Assembly (NCBI GenBank): GCA_023404715.1
Contig: JAEYAR010000090.1
Coordinates: forward strand, 1-12,542
DNA: 12,542 bases
Direction of reading: 5' to 3'
Source of the DNA: Bacillota bacterium
GTDB lineage: Bacteria; Bacillota; Clostridia; Christensenellales; Aristaeellaceae
Shown here: positions 7,053 to 12,542 of the stretch, one piece after another
Numbering within the stretch: position 1 is the stretch's first letter
Layout: every line of letters begins with the position of its first letter
Translations under genes and position numbers: made by a program
The notes under the pieces: generated by a model
Seen by the model: the letters and a program-made list of their open reading frames with translations, nothing else
What the model was told of the DNA's origin: nothing
The model's database searches: none

Positions 7053-8273
7053 TTAGGGCGCGGCACGGCGCGCCATGAGCCGCGTATACGCGGCTTGAAT
7101 GCCGCGATAAGTCTCGATGACGGGCGTGCAGCGCGAGCGTACCTGCTCCATGATCTCATCGAAGCGCCCGGCAAAGGCGTCGACGCAGGCGCAATCGATC
7201 TTACCACGCTGCGCTTCATCCTGCAAAATAGCCAGCGTCCGCGCTTTGGAAAAGGCCGTCTTATAGCTGCGGGTGCCGAGCAGCGCGCTGGCCATATCCG
7301 CCACGGCCACGATGCGCTCCGCCGTATTCAGCGCGGCTGCCGGCAGGGCGCGGGGATATCCAGAGCCGTCCAGCTTCTCATGGTGGCGCAGGGCGATGTT
7401 GGACGTCTCCAGGTCGAGCGCGCCGTCCAATATCCGCTCGGTGATATCCACATGGGTGCGCATGACGTCCATCTCGTGCGCGCTGAGCTTGCCGGGATAC
7501 TCGAGTATTTGAACCGGTATGCCGATCTTGCCCAGGTCGTGCAGCAGCGCGCCGTACCAAATGCGGCGCAGCCATGCGCCGTCCATCCCCAGCGCTTTGG
7601 CGATTTCTACGCTGATCTGCGTCGTAGTAATCGTATGGGTCACCGTATGCGGGCTGCGAAAGTCGATCGCGTAGACGATCATCCGCAGATAAGCCTCCCG
7701 CTCCTCGGGGCTGAAATCGTCCTTTGGGCGCGACGGCCACGCTTCTTCGCGCAACGCGCGCTCCTTCGCCTCTACGAGCAGTCCCAGCATCCCCGCGTCG
7801 TATCGCCGGTCGCAGTCCTGCAGCAAGCGCTTCTTCAGCCCTTCCCAGTTCGTCCCCGGCGTGCGCAGATAAATATCCGCCCGGTCGGCGAGGGCGAGCA
7901 TCTGCGCAACCTCACGGCATTGCGCCCCCACGCCGGCAAGCTCCTGCACGCCCGCGTGGTGGTAAAGCACAGCCTGCGCCCAGCGCTTAAGCGGCGACAG
8001 ATGATGTAAAAAGAGGTACCCGTATATCGAATGCCCCCAGACGTCCTCCGTCTCAAAGCGAACCATCTGATCGATCTCTTCCGTCTTATATGCCCCGATG
8101 TCGTGCAGAAGGGCGACCAGATAGATATCCCGCCGTTCCCGGTCGCTATAGCGCCCTTGCAGGCTGAGCATTTGGAAAACGGTGCGCGCAACCCGCGTCC
8201 CATGGTCGACCAAGCGCGGATCTACCCGGTTGAGCGTGCGGCTTATAAGCCCGCAGACGTCGCCTGTAAACAT
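7053..8273 (-). CDS. Tandem HD / HD-GYP domain phosphohydrolase (probable cyclic-di-GMP phosphodiesterase)
   Basis: Predicted metal-dependent phosphodiesterase hydrolysing cyclic-di-GMP. 406 residues from the chosen start. The N-terminal HD domain has H24, H57-D58 (ALLHDIGAYK), GHSIYG and VLYHH, but no GYP signature. The C-terminal HD-GYP domain has SPHTVTHT, H245-D246 (ALLHDLGKIGIP), MRTHVDIT and the signature HHEKLDGSGYP at 297-307, then VADMASALLGTRSYK; all expected metal ligands are present. There is no membrane segment and no recognisable sensor domain, so the first HD domain may be regulatory or a second catalytic unit. Start: ATG at 8273 has GGAAGGGGG six bases upstream; the earlier ATG at 8306 coincides with the predicted transcription start and is rejected. 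It is monocistronic, convergent with the GH116 gene and divergent from the ATP-grasp gene. Confidence 0.88.
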   Translation of the reverse strand: MFTGDVCGLISRTLNRVDPRLVDHGTRVARTVFQMLSLQGRYSDRERRDIYLVALLHDIGAYKTEEIDQMVRFETEDVWGHSIYGYLFLHHLSPLKRWAQAVLYHHAGVQELAGVGAQCREVAQMLALADRADIYLRTPGTNWEGLKKRLLQDCDRRYDAGMLGLLVEAKERALREEAWPSRPKDDFSPEEREAYLRMIVYAIDFRSPHTVTHTITTTQISVEIAKALGMDGAWLRRIWYGALLHDLGKIGIPVQILEYPGKLSAHEMDVMRTHVDITERILDGALDLETSNIALRHHEKLDGSGYPRALPAAALNTAERIVAVADMASALLGTRSYKTAFSKARTLAILQDEAQRGKIDCACVDAFAGRFDEIMEQVRSRCTPVIETYRGIQAAYTRLMARRAAP

Positions 8274-8279
8274 CGCTAA

Positions 8280-8288
8280 CCCCCTTCC
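8280..8288 (-). promoter_or_regulatory. Strong ribosome binding site deciding the HD-GYP start
   Basis: GGAAGGGGG on the minus strand, six bases before ATG at 8273. Together with the promoter at 8312-8340 it excludes the longer reading from 8306. Confidence 0.75.
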
Positions 8289-8311
8289 GGCGTCAATCGC
8301 AAACATTTTTT

Positions 8312-8340
8312 ATTATATAAGGCGCGCCGCCGGTTGGCAA
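8312..8340 (-). promoter_or_regulatory. Sigma-A promoter of the HD-GYP gene
   Basis: On the minus strand TTGCCA (8340-8335), a 17-base GC-rich spacer, and a perfect TATAAT (8317-8312). The start of transcription is predicted near 8305, giving a short leader of about 32 bases, too short for a riboswitch. Confidence 0.8.
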
Positions 8341-8406
8341 GGATGAAAATACGCCCGATTATCAATGAAGCGCCAAATAAAGCCTCGCCGATAAACGTTC
8401 TGTGTA

Positions 8407-8442
8407 CGGCGTATTTTAGCCTACGTCAATCCGCATACGCCG
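8407..8442. repeat. Inverted repeat CGGCGTAT-N20-ATACGCCG
   Basis: Perfect eight-base arms at 8407-8414 and 8435-8442 with 20 bases between, followed on the plus strand by CAAAAGTTTTTTCT. It lies in the 270-base intergenic region between the divergent HD-GYP and ATP-grasp genes, about 30 bases upstream of the ATP-grasp -35 box. It could be a terminator-like hairpin for an unseen plus-strand RNA or a protein-binding site. No plus-strand gene immediately upstream needs a terminator here. Confidence 0.35.
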
Positions 8443-8473
8443 CAAAAGTTTTTTCTCCCAATTTCCGATTTGT

Positions 8474-8502
8474 TTGACAGCCTCTGCGCAAATGGATACA
8501 AT
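8474..8502 (+). promoter_or_regulatory. Sigma-A promoter of the ATP-grasp/radical SAM operon
   Basis: Perfect -35 box TTGACA (8474-8479), 17-base spacer, -10 box TACAAT (8497-8502). The transcription start should fall near 8509, about 35 bases ahead of the ATG at 8544. Confidence 0.8.
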
Positions 8503-8527
8503 AGAGACGAGAATGCGCAAATTGGAT
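8485..8527 (+). repeat. Near-identical direct repeats flanking the -10 box
   Basis: TGCGCAAATGGAT at 8485-8497 and TGCGCAAATTGGAT at 8514-8527 differ by a single inserted T and start 29 bases apart, close to three helical turns. The first copy lies in the promoter spacer and touches the -10 box; the second covers the early transcribed leader. Each copy starts with the palindromic TGCGCA. The placement suits a repressor binding both sites on the same helix face; no cognate regulator is evident. Confidence 0.45.
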
Positions 8528-8543
8528 CGAAGGGGCTGAACCC

Positions 8544-9548
8544 ATGAGCAAGATGAGCTATTTGGTGAAGCGCGCGGCGCGCATGGATTACGGTGCGATG
8601 CTCAAGACCGCGCGCATGCTGCGCGGCAAGACCGGCAAGCCGACCTGGTGGCTGCTGGCGGACATGATGCAGTGCGCCATCCGGTACAACGCGGGCTACA
8701 TCGACTACAAAATTGCCGAGATGTACCGTCTCACGCCCGCGCAGCGCGCGACGCAGATCACCCGCGGCATCTCCAACAACATCGTCGCGCGCATGAACGA
8801 TCGGGCGTATTGGCATTTCTTCGACAACAAGAACGAGTTCAATACGCTCTTTGCAGACCAGGTGAAGCGCGCATGGCTGAATCTGAGGGACGCAACGCCC
8901 GAGCAGTTTCGAGAATTCGTCGAGGGAAAGGGGCCGCTGATCTGCAAGCCCCTCGACGGCTCGAGCGGCCAGGGCATCCTGAAAACCACGCCTGAGCAGA
9001 TGGCGCGGCCGGACGCGCTTTACAACAGCCTCAAGGACGCGGGCATCGGCATCGTAGAGGAGTGCGTCGTGCAGCACCCGGATCTCGCCGCGCTTTGCCC
9101 CACCTCCGTCAATACATTGCGCATCGCGACGCTGCTGGGCGACAAGAAGCAGGGCGTGGTCTATGCGTATATCCGCATCGGCAACGGCAAGGTGATGGAC
9201 AACGTGGACTGCGGGGGCATGGCGGCCCCGATCGATTTGGAAACCGGCGTCATCCGCGCGGTAGGCGCAAACAAAGCGGGCGAGGCATTTGAATTTCATC
9301 CCATGACCGGGAAACGCATCCCCGGCACCGCCATCCCCTTCTGGAAGGAGGCGGTCCGGATGTGCCTGGACGCGTCCCGCGTCGTGCCGCAGGTGCGCTT
9401 TGTCGCCTGGGACGTGGCCATCACCCCTACGGGGCCGGTCTTCATCGAGGGCAACTCCTTTCCCAGCCACGCCATCCCGCAGTTTGCCGCGCATTTCCCC
9501 GACGGCATCGGCATCCTGCCCCGCTTTAAGGAGTTTATCGACCTATGA
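8544..9548 (+). CDS. ATP-grasp protein, sugar-transfer-associated type (ATPgrasp_ST-like)
   Basis: Predicted ATP-dependent ligase that would activate a carboxylate as an acyl-phosphate and join it to an amine or other nucleophile. The family is usually found near polysaccharide or cell-surface genes and its reaction is not established. 334 residues. ATP-grasp features in order: ICKPLDGSSGQGI with nucleotide-binding K135 and a glycine-rich loop, GIVEECVVQHPDL (hinge Glu pair), SVNTLRIATLL, NVDCGGMAAPID, and the metal-binding end WDVAITPTGPVFIEGNS with D290, E302 and N304. The basic N-terminal region (about 1-90) is family specific. No membrane segment or signal peptide, so cytosolic. AAGGGG lies eight bases before the ATG. 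The stop overlaps the start of the radical SAM gene (ATGA), indicating translational coupling. Substrates unknown. Confidence 0.83.
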   Translation: MSKMSYLVKRAARMDYGAMLKTARMLRGKTGKPTWWLLADMMQCAIRYNAGYIDYKIAEMYRLTPAQRATQITRGISNNIVARMNDRAYWHFFDNKNEFNTLFADQVKRAWLNLRDATPEQFREFVEGKGPLICKPLDGSSGQGILKTTPEQMARPDALYNSLKDAGIGIVEECVVQHPDLAALCPTSVNTLRIATLLGDKKQGVVYAYIRIGNGKVMDNVDCGGMAAPIDLETGVIRAVGANKAGEAFEFHPMTGKRIPGTAIPFWKEAVRMCLDASRVVPQVRFVAWDVAITPTGPVFIEGNSFPSHAIPQFAAHFPDGIGILPRFKEFIDL

Positions 9549-10423
9549 TCTGCGATCTGTGTCCGCGCCGCTGTCATGCGGAGCGGACGGAAAATACCGG
9601 CGCAGGACGCTGCCGGATGGGGCTGAATCCCCGCATCGCCCGCGCCGCGCTGCACATGTGGGAGGAGCCCTGCATCAGTGGCGAGCGCGGCAGCGGGGCC
9701 GTCTTCTTCTCCGGCTGTAACCTCGGCTGCATCTTCTGCCAGAATTATGCCCTCAGCCACGGCGGAGAGGGCGTCGACATAACCCCCGAGCGCCTCGCCG
9801 GAATATTCGCAGAGCTGGAGGCACAGGGCGCGCACAACATCAACCTCGTCAACCCCACGCACTTTGTGCCCGCCCTCATAAAAGCGCTTTCCATCTACCG
9901 CCCAAGCATCCCCGTCGTATACAACTGTGGCGGCTATGAGTCCGTCGACACACTGCGCGCGCTCGAAGGACAGGTCGACGTCTACCTGCCCGACTTCAAA
10001 TACATCGACGCGGACGCCGCGCGCGTGTATTCCGACGCCGCTAACTATCCGCAAATCTGCGAGGCGGCTCTGACGGAGATGTGCCGCCAGACGGGCCGTC
10101 CTGTTTACGGCGCGGATGGGGTGATGCTGCGCGGCACGCTCGTGCGCCACCTCGTGTTGCCGGGGCTCACCGGGCACTCCATGCGCCTGCTCAACTGGAT
10201 CAAAGAGCATTTGCCCGAAGGGACGCCCGTCAGCCTCATGGGGCAGTATACCCCCTATGGCGAGGCGGAGAAATACCCCGGCATGAACCGCAAGCTTTCT
10301 AAAAAGGAATATGCGCTCGTGCTTGCGCACATGCGGGTCATCGGCCTGGAGGACGGCTACGCGCAGGAGGTCTCCGCCGCGAGCCGTGCGTTCATCCCGC
10401 CCTTTGACGGCACCGGGGTGTGA
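9545..10423 (+). CDS. Radical SAM protein, PflX-like (COG1313-type, homologous to pyruvate formate-lyase activases)
   Basis: Predicted radical S-adenosylmethionine iron-sulfur enzyme, cytosolic, 292 residues. The CX3CX2C motif that binds the 4Fe-4S cluster is C58, C62, C65 in FSGCNLGCIFCQNY. The N terminus has a second cysteine set, C3, C6, C10 and C23 (CDLCPRRC...GAGRC), characteristic of this activase-like group and able to bind another cluster or a metal. NINLVNPTHFVPAL, VYNCGGYES, VDVYLPDFKYID and LRGTLVRHLVLPG match conserved blocks of the PflX-like family. The start overlaps the upstream stop by four bases, with AAGGAG at 9528-9533 eleven bases upstream. No glycyl-radical enzyme is in the window to serve as a target, so the true substrate is unknown; it may act with the coupled ATP-grasp protein (inference). 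Confidence 0.88.
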   Translation: MICDLCPRRCHAERTENTGAGRCRMGLNPRIARAALHMWEEPCISGERGSGAVFFSGCNLGCIFCQNYALSHGGEGVDITPERLAGIFAELEAQGAHNINLVNPTHFVPALIKALSIYRPSIPVVYNCGGYESVDTLRALEGQVDVYLPDFKYIDADAARVYSDAANYPQICEAALTEMCRQTGRPVYGADGVMLRGTLVRHLVLPGLTGHSMRLLNWIKEHLPEGTPVSLMGQYTPYGEAEKYPGMNRKLSKKEYALVLAHMRVIGLEDGYAQEVSAASRAFIPPFDGTGV

Positions 10424-10447
10424 GCCATATTCGTAGGCTGAGGCAAG

Positions 10448-10472
10448 GGAAAAAGCCCAGACCGGCTTTATT
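10448..10472. terminator. Hairpin terminator AAAGCC-loop-GGCTTT, best on the minus strand
   Basis: Six-base perfect stem (10452-10457 with 10464-10469) and six-base loop, 28 bases beyond the radical SAM stop. Read on the minus strand it is followed by TTTTTCCC, so it fits an intrinsic terminator for the membrane-protein gene that ends at 10613. On the plus strand the trailing bases are only moderately T-rich, so it may act weakly for the radical SAM gene. Confidence 0.55.
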
Positions 10473-10591
10473 CGGCAAGCAGAGCTTTACTCAGGAAACG
10501 GCTGATCACGCGTCCTGCATCCAGCGTTTCCGGCGTCATATAACGCTTATGTGAGACCGTGTAGCAAAAACGGTTTTGACCTTATCACAGC

Positions 10592-10613
10592 GCCGCGTAA
10601 GCGGCCTCTTTTT
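10592..10613 (+). terminator. Intrinsic terminator of the ATP-grasp/radical SAM operon
   Basis: GCCGC (GTAA tetraloop) GCGGC at 10592-10605 followed by CTCTTTTT. It faces the plus strand and lies 168 bases after the radical SAM stop; its T run reaches the stop codon of the convergent membrane-protein gene. The 10424-10591 stretch before it holds the hairpin at 10448-10472 and no convincing gene. Confidence 0.6.
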
Positions 10614-12542
10614 CATTCCACCCGATAGCTTTCGAGGTACACGTCGCCCGAGCATTCCACCTGAACCGAAAAGGGCTGCACGCCTGCCGTGAAGGTCGCG
10701 CTCACCCACTGCGCCTGTGTAGAGACCGGAATAGAGACCGCCTGCTCGCCACTGGATAGCGTCAGCACCGCGTCCGACGCTTCCGACGATGCGAGGAGGT
10801 AGAGCGTCACCGTCTCTTGAGCGCACATAGCCGCATCGAAGAGTGTGAACCGACCGCCCGGCTGCACCCAGCCTCCGCGCAGGCCCGACAGCGCGCTGTG
10901 CAGCCAGGGCTGCCCTTGCGGCAGCTGCAGCAGCGCGTAGCATCCGTTGGCAGTCGCGCTCGCCTGCACCGCCCGCGTGAGGGCTATGCGCGAGAGCATC
11001 GCATTTTCCAGCACTACGGCGGGGACATCGTCCGTCGCAGACCCCGTCCGCGCCCGCCAATAGGCAGGCGGCACAAAGGGCGCGTATGTGCCGTCCGGTT
11101 GTGTGTTTGCGATCAGGTCGTCCAGCTCGACGGCGTGCGGCGGCGTGCGCAGATGGGTATCTATCGCCGTTGCGGCGTTCCAGAAGTAACCCTCATCCTG
11201 TGTGACGAGGAGCACCGCCCTTCCCTCGAGCGTTCGCGCGGCCTCGCGTGCATCGGCATGCCAGGAGGCGTCTGCATTAAAGCGCAGCATCGCATAGCCG
11301 CATATATTGCACAGGATCAGCCAGCCTGCCAGCAGCGTGCATAGGCGCCGGCGCAGGCGCGCAGTCCAGCCCTCCGCAAATAGGCGATAAGCAAAAAGTA
11401 TTATCATCGCGCCCACGCCCCATTGAAAGAGCCGTTTCGTCTGCAAAGAAAAGAAGTCGGCCTGAATCGGCGCGAGCAGCAGCGCGTCCACCGGATAATA
11501 GCGCCCGCTGATCACCGCCCCGGACGTCAGCGTAAAAAGACCCGCCAGCAGCAGGGACAAGAGGGCCGCGTGTCGCGCGTTCAGGCGCGCTCCCTCCAGG
11601 CGCGGCGAAAGGCAAAGGGCAAAGAACGCCGGCACGTAATAAGACAGGTACCGCAGGTGGATACGGCCTGCCAACGGATCCGCCGTCATCTCCCCCAGAT
11701 AGACGACAAAGCTCGTGCCCAGCGCGGTCAAGCATACCGAAGCGAGCAGCGCGAGCGAGAATCTTTTATCGGGGGGATCCAGCTTCCCAATCCCCCCAAT
11801 GGGTAGCACGAAGGGAAACGCCAGGCAGGAAATAGGTAAAAAGAGCGCATAGAGCAGCATGCCCTGCAGCGTATACGTCAGGTTCTGTACTGTAAGCGCC
11901 GGCGTCTGCTGCGCGTAGACGCCGGCGCTCGTAAAGTCCACGCGCAGCACCCGCGCGCATACGCACCAGCCGACGCCCAGCGAGAGCAAGAGCGAGGCGG
12001 CAAACGACAGCGCCGGCCAGGCCCATGCCTTTCCCTTCGAGCGCATCGCCAATACGATGAGCGCGAGAGAAAGGGAGACACCCAGGGCGATCAGGCCCGG
12101 CTTGGCCATATAGAGCAGGGCGCAGATGACGCCGCACGGCACGGCGCGGCGCACGGCGCTCCACCCGCGACGCGCCTTCTCCGGCAGGCGCAGCAGCCTC
12201 AGGCCGAGGCAGACCGCCGAGAGGAACAGCGGCAGGATCAGGCTCTCCGCCATCGCCAGCTCGGTGAGCGCAAGATCGGGCAGGGCCAGCGTCAGCAGCG
12301 CCACGGCATATCCGCCCCGCGCGTTTCCAGACAGATCGCGCCCCAGCACATAAGCCGGAAAAACGGCCAAGGAGGCCAAAGCGCAGTTCCATAGCTGAAA
12401 TGCGCGTTGGATGTCGACGCCGGCCGGCAGCGCGTAGATTGGCGCCAGCGCAAGCGGATAGAGCAGGCTATCGTACGTCACGGGTTGCGTGCGCAAGGCG
12501 GCCGCGCCCTCGCGCATCAGACTGCGCGCGAGGTTGAGGTAC
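10613..12542 (-). CDS. Polytopic membrane protein, GT-C (PMT/ArnT-like) glycosyltransferase-like (partial, N terminus beyond right edge)
   Basis: Probable integral-membrane glycosyltransferase using a lipid-linked sugar donor. The frame is open from TGA at 10613-10615 to the right edge, giving at least 642 codons. The first in-frame ATG (12517) is probably internal, because YLNLARSL just before it resembles the early luminal loop of these enzymes, where an acidic catalytic motif should lie just outside the window. About twelve hydrophobic segments occupy the first two thirds, including AVALLTLALPDLALTELAMAESLILPLFL; the AESLILPL stretch resembles a conserved acidic loop, and RYLSYYVPAFFALCL the later RY...P loop of the family. 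The last roughly 220 residues are soluble, beta-rich and probably extracytoplasmic (ending SGDVYLESYRVE). Function is inferred from architecture; another GT-C-like or uncharacterised membrane protein is possible. Confidence 0.7.
   Translation of the reverse strand, partial: YLNLARSLMREGAAALRTQPVTYDSLLYPLALAPIYALPAGVDIQRAFQLWNCALASLAVFPAYVLGRDLSGNARGGYAVALLTLALPDLALTELAMAESLILPLFLSAVCLGLRLLRLPEKARRGWSAVRRAVPCGVICALLYMAKPGLIALGVSLSLALIVLAMRSKGKAWAWPALSFAASLLLSLGVGWCVCARVLRVDFTSAGVYAQQTPALTVQNLTYTLQGMLLYALFLPISCLAFPFVLPIGGIGKLDPPDKRFSLALLASVCLTALGTSFVVYLGEMTADPLAGRIHLRYLSYYVPAFFALCLSPRLEGARLNARHAALLSLLLAGLFTLTSGAVISGRYYPVDALLLAPIQADFFSLQTKRLFQWGVGAMIILFAYRLFAEGWTARLRRRLCTLLAGWLILCNICGYAMLRFNADASWHADAREAARTLEGRAVLLVTQDEGYFWNAATAIDTHLRTPPHAVELDDLIANTQPDGTYAPFVPPAYWRARTGSATDDVPAVVLENAMLSRIALTRAVQASATANGCYALLQLPQGQPWLHSALSGLRGGWVQPGGRFTLFDAAMCAQETVTLYLLASSEASDAVLTLSSGEQAVSIPVSTQAQWVSATFTAGVQPFSVQVECSGDVYLESYRVE

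Noticed and set aside
5648..7219. Long minus-strand open frame of 523 codons opposite the GH116 gene
   Set aside because: The GH116 reading has clear catalytic motifs and a promoter; the antisense frame has low-complexity Ala/Val/Arg composition and runs through the shared terminator.
6972..8009. Plus-strand open frame of 345 codons continuing past the GH116 stop
   Set aside because: It begins inside the GH116 gene, crosses the terminator hairpin and lies antisense to the HD-GYP gene; composition is not protein-like.
8421..10330. Long minus-strand open frames opposite the ATP-grasp and radical SAM genes (8421-9494 and 9296-10330)
   Set aside because: Both are antisense to genes with well-conserved ATP-grasp and CX3CX2C motifs; no start signals or family motifs are seen.
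8544..10423. Idea that the ATP-grasp/radical SAM pair is a ribosomal-peptide (graspetide-type) maturation cluster
   Set aside because: No short precursor gene with a ribosome site was found between 8274 and 8543 or 10424 and 10612, and the ATP-grasp type is the sugar-transfer one, not the graspetide ligase family.
1..12542. CRISPR arrays, tRNA/rRNA genes, insertion sequences, phage genes
   Set aside because: Read on both strands, no regularly spaced repeats, RNA-gene signatures, transposase motifs or terminal inverted repeats with target duplications were seen.

Overview
The window reads as a bacterial chromosome segment from a GC-rich member of the Firmicutes, most likely a gut-type Clostridia. 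Grounds are purine-rich Shine-Dalgarno sites, near-consensus sigma-A promoters with 17-base spacers, and an ABC sugar importer paired with a cytosolic glycosidase. The species is an inference. Genes are densely packed with no phage, transposon, tRNA, rRNA or CRISPR sequence. Many long open frames lie antisense to real genes, as expected for GC-rich DNA.

Region A (1-6988) is a compact sugar-use locus. On the minus strand, in transcription order, are a LacI-family regulator, an extracellular sugar-binding protein, a MalF-type permease and a MalG-type permease that runs off the left edge. Divergently, on the plus strand, is a GH116 (DUF608) glycoside hydrolase without a signal peptide. The intergenic region 4304-4579 carries two back-to-back promoters (TTGACA-17-TATACT for the regulator, TTGACA-17-TAGAAT for the hydrolase) and an inverted repeat over the predicted hydrolase transcription start. 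The simplest model is that a short glycoside is imported by the ABC system, hydrolysed in the cytosol by the GH116 enzyme, and that the LacI protein senses the sugar. No ATPase gene is visible.

Region B (6989-8543) holds one minus-strand gene with two HD phosphohydrolase domains, the second a full HD-GYP domain (probable cyclic-di-GMP phosphodiesterase). It ends at a strong hairpin shared with the convergent GH116 gene and has its own TTGCCA-17-TATAAT promoter, which forces a start downstream of the first ATG.

Region C (8544-10423) is a two-gene plus-strand operon: an ATP-grasp protein of the sugar-transfer-associated type and a PflX-like radical SAM protein, overlapping by ATGA. It is driven by a TTGACA-17-TACAAT promoter whose -10 box lies between two near-identical copies of TGCGCAAAT(T)GGAT. 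This pair is the least explained part of the window.

Region D (10424-12542) holds convergent terminators and a minus-strand polytopic membrane protein resembling GT-C (PMT/ArnT-like) glycosyltransferases, whose N terminus lies beyond the right edge.

I see no clear previously undescribed system. The best leads are the ATP-grasp/radical SAM pair with its repeat-flanked promoter, the GH116 transport locus of unknown substrate, and the apparently non-lipidated binding protein.
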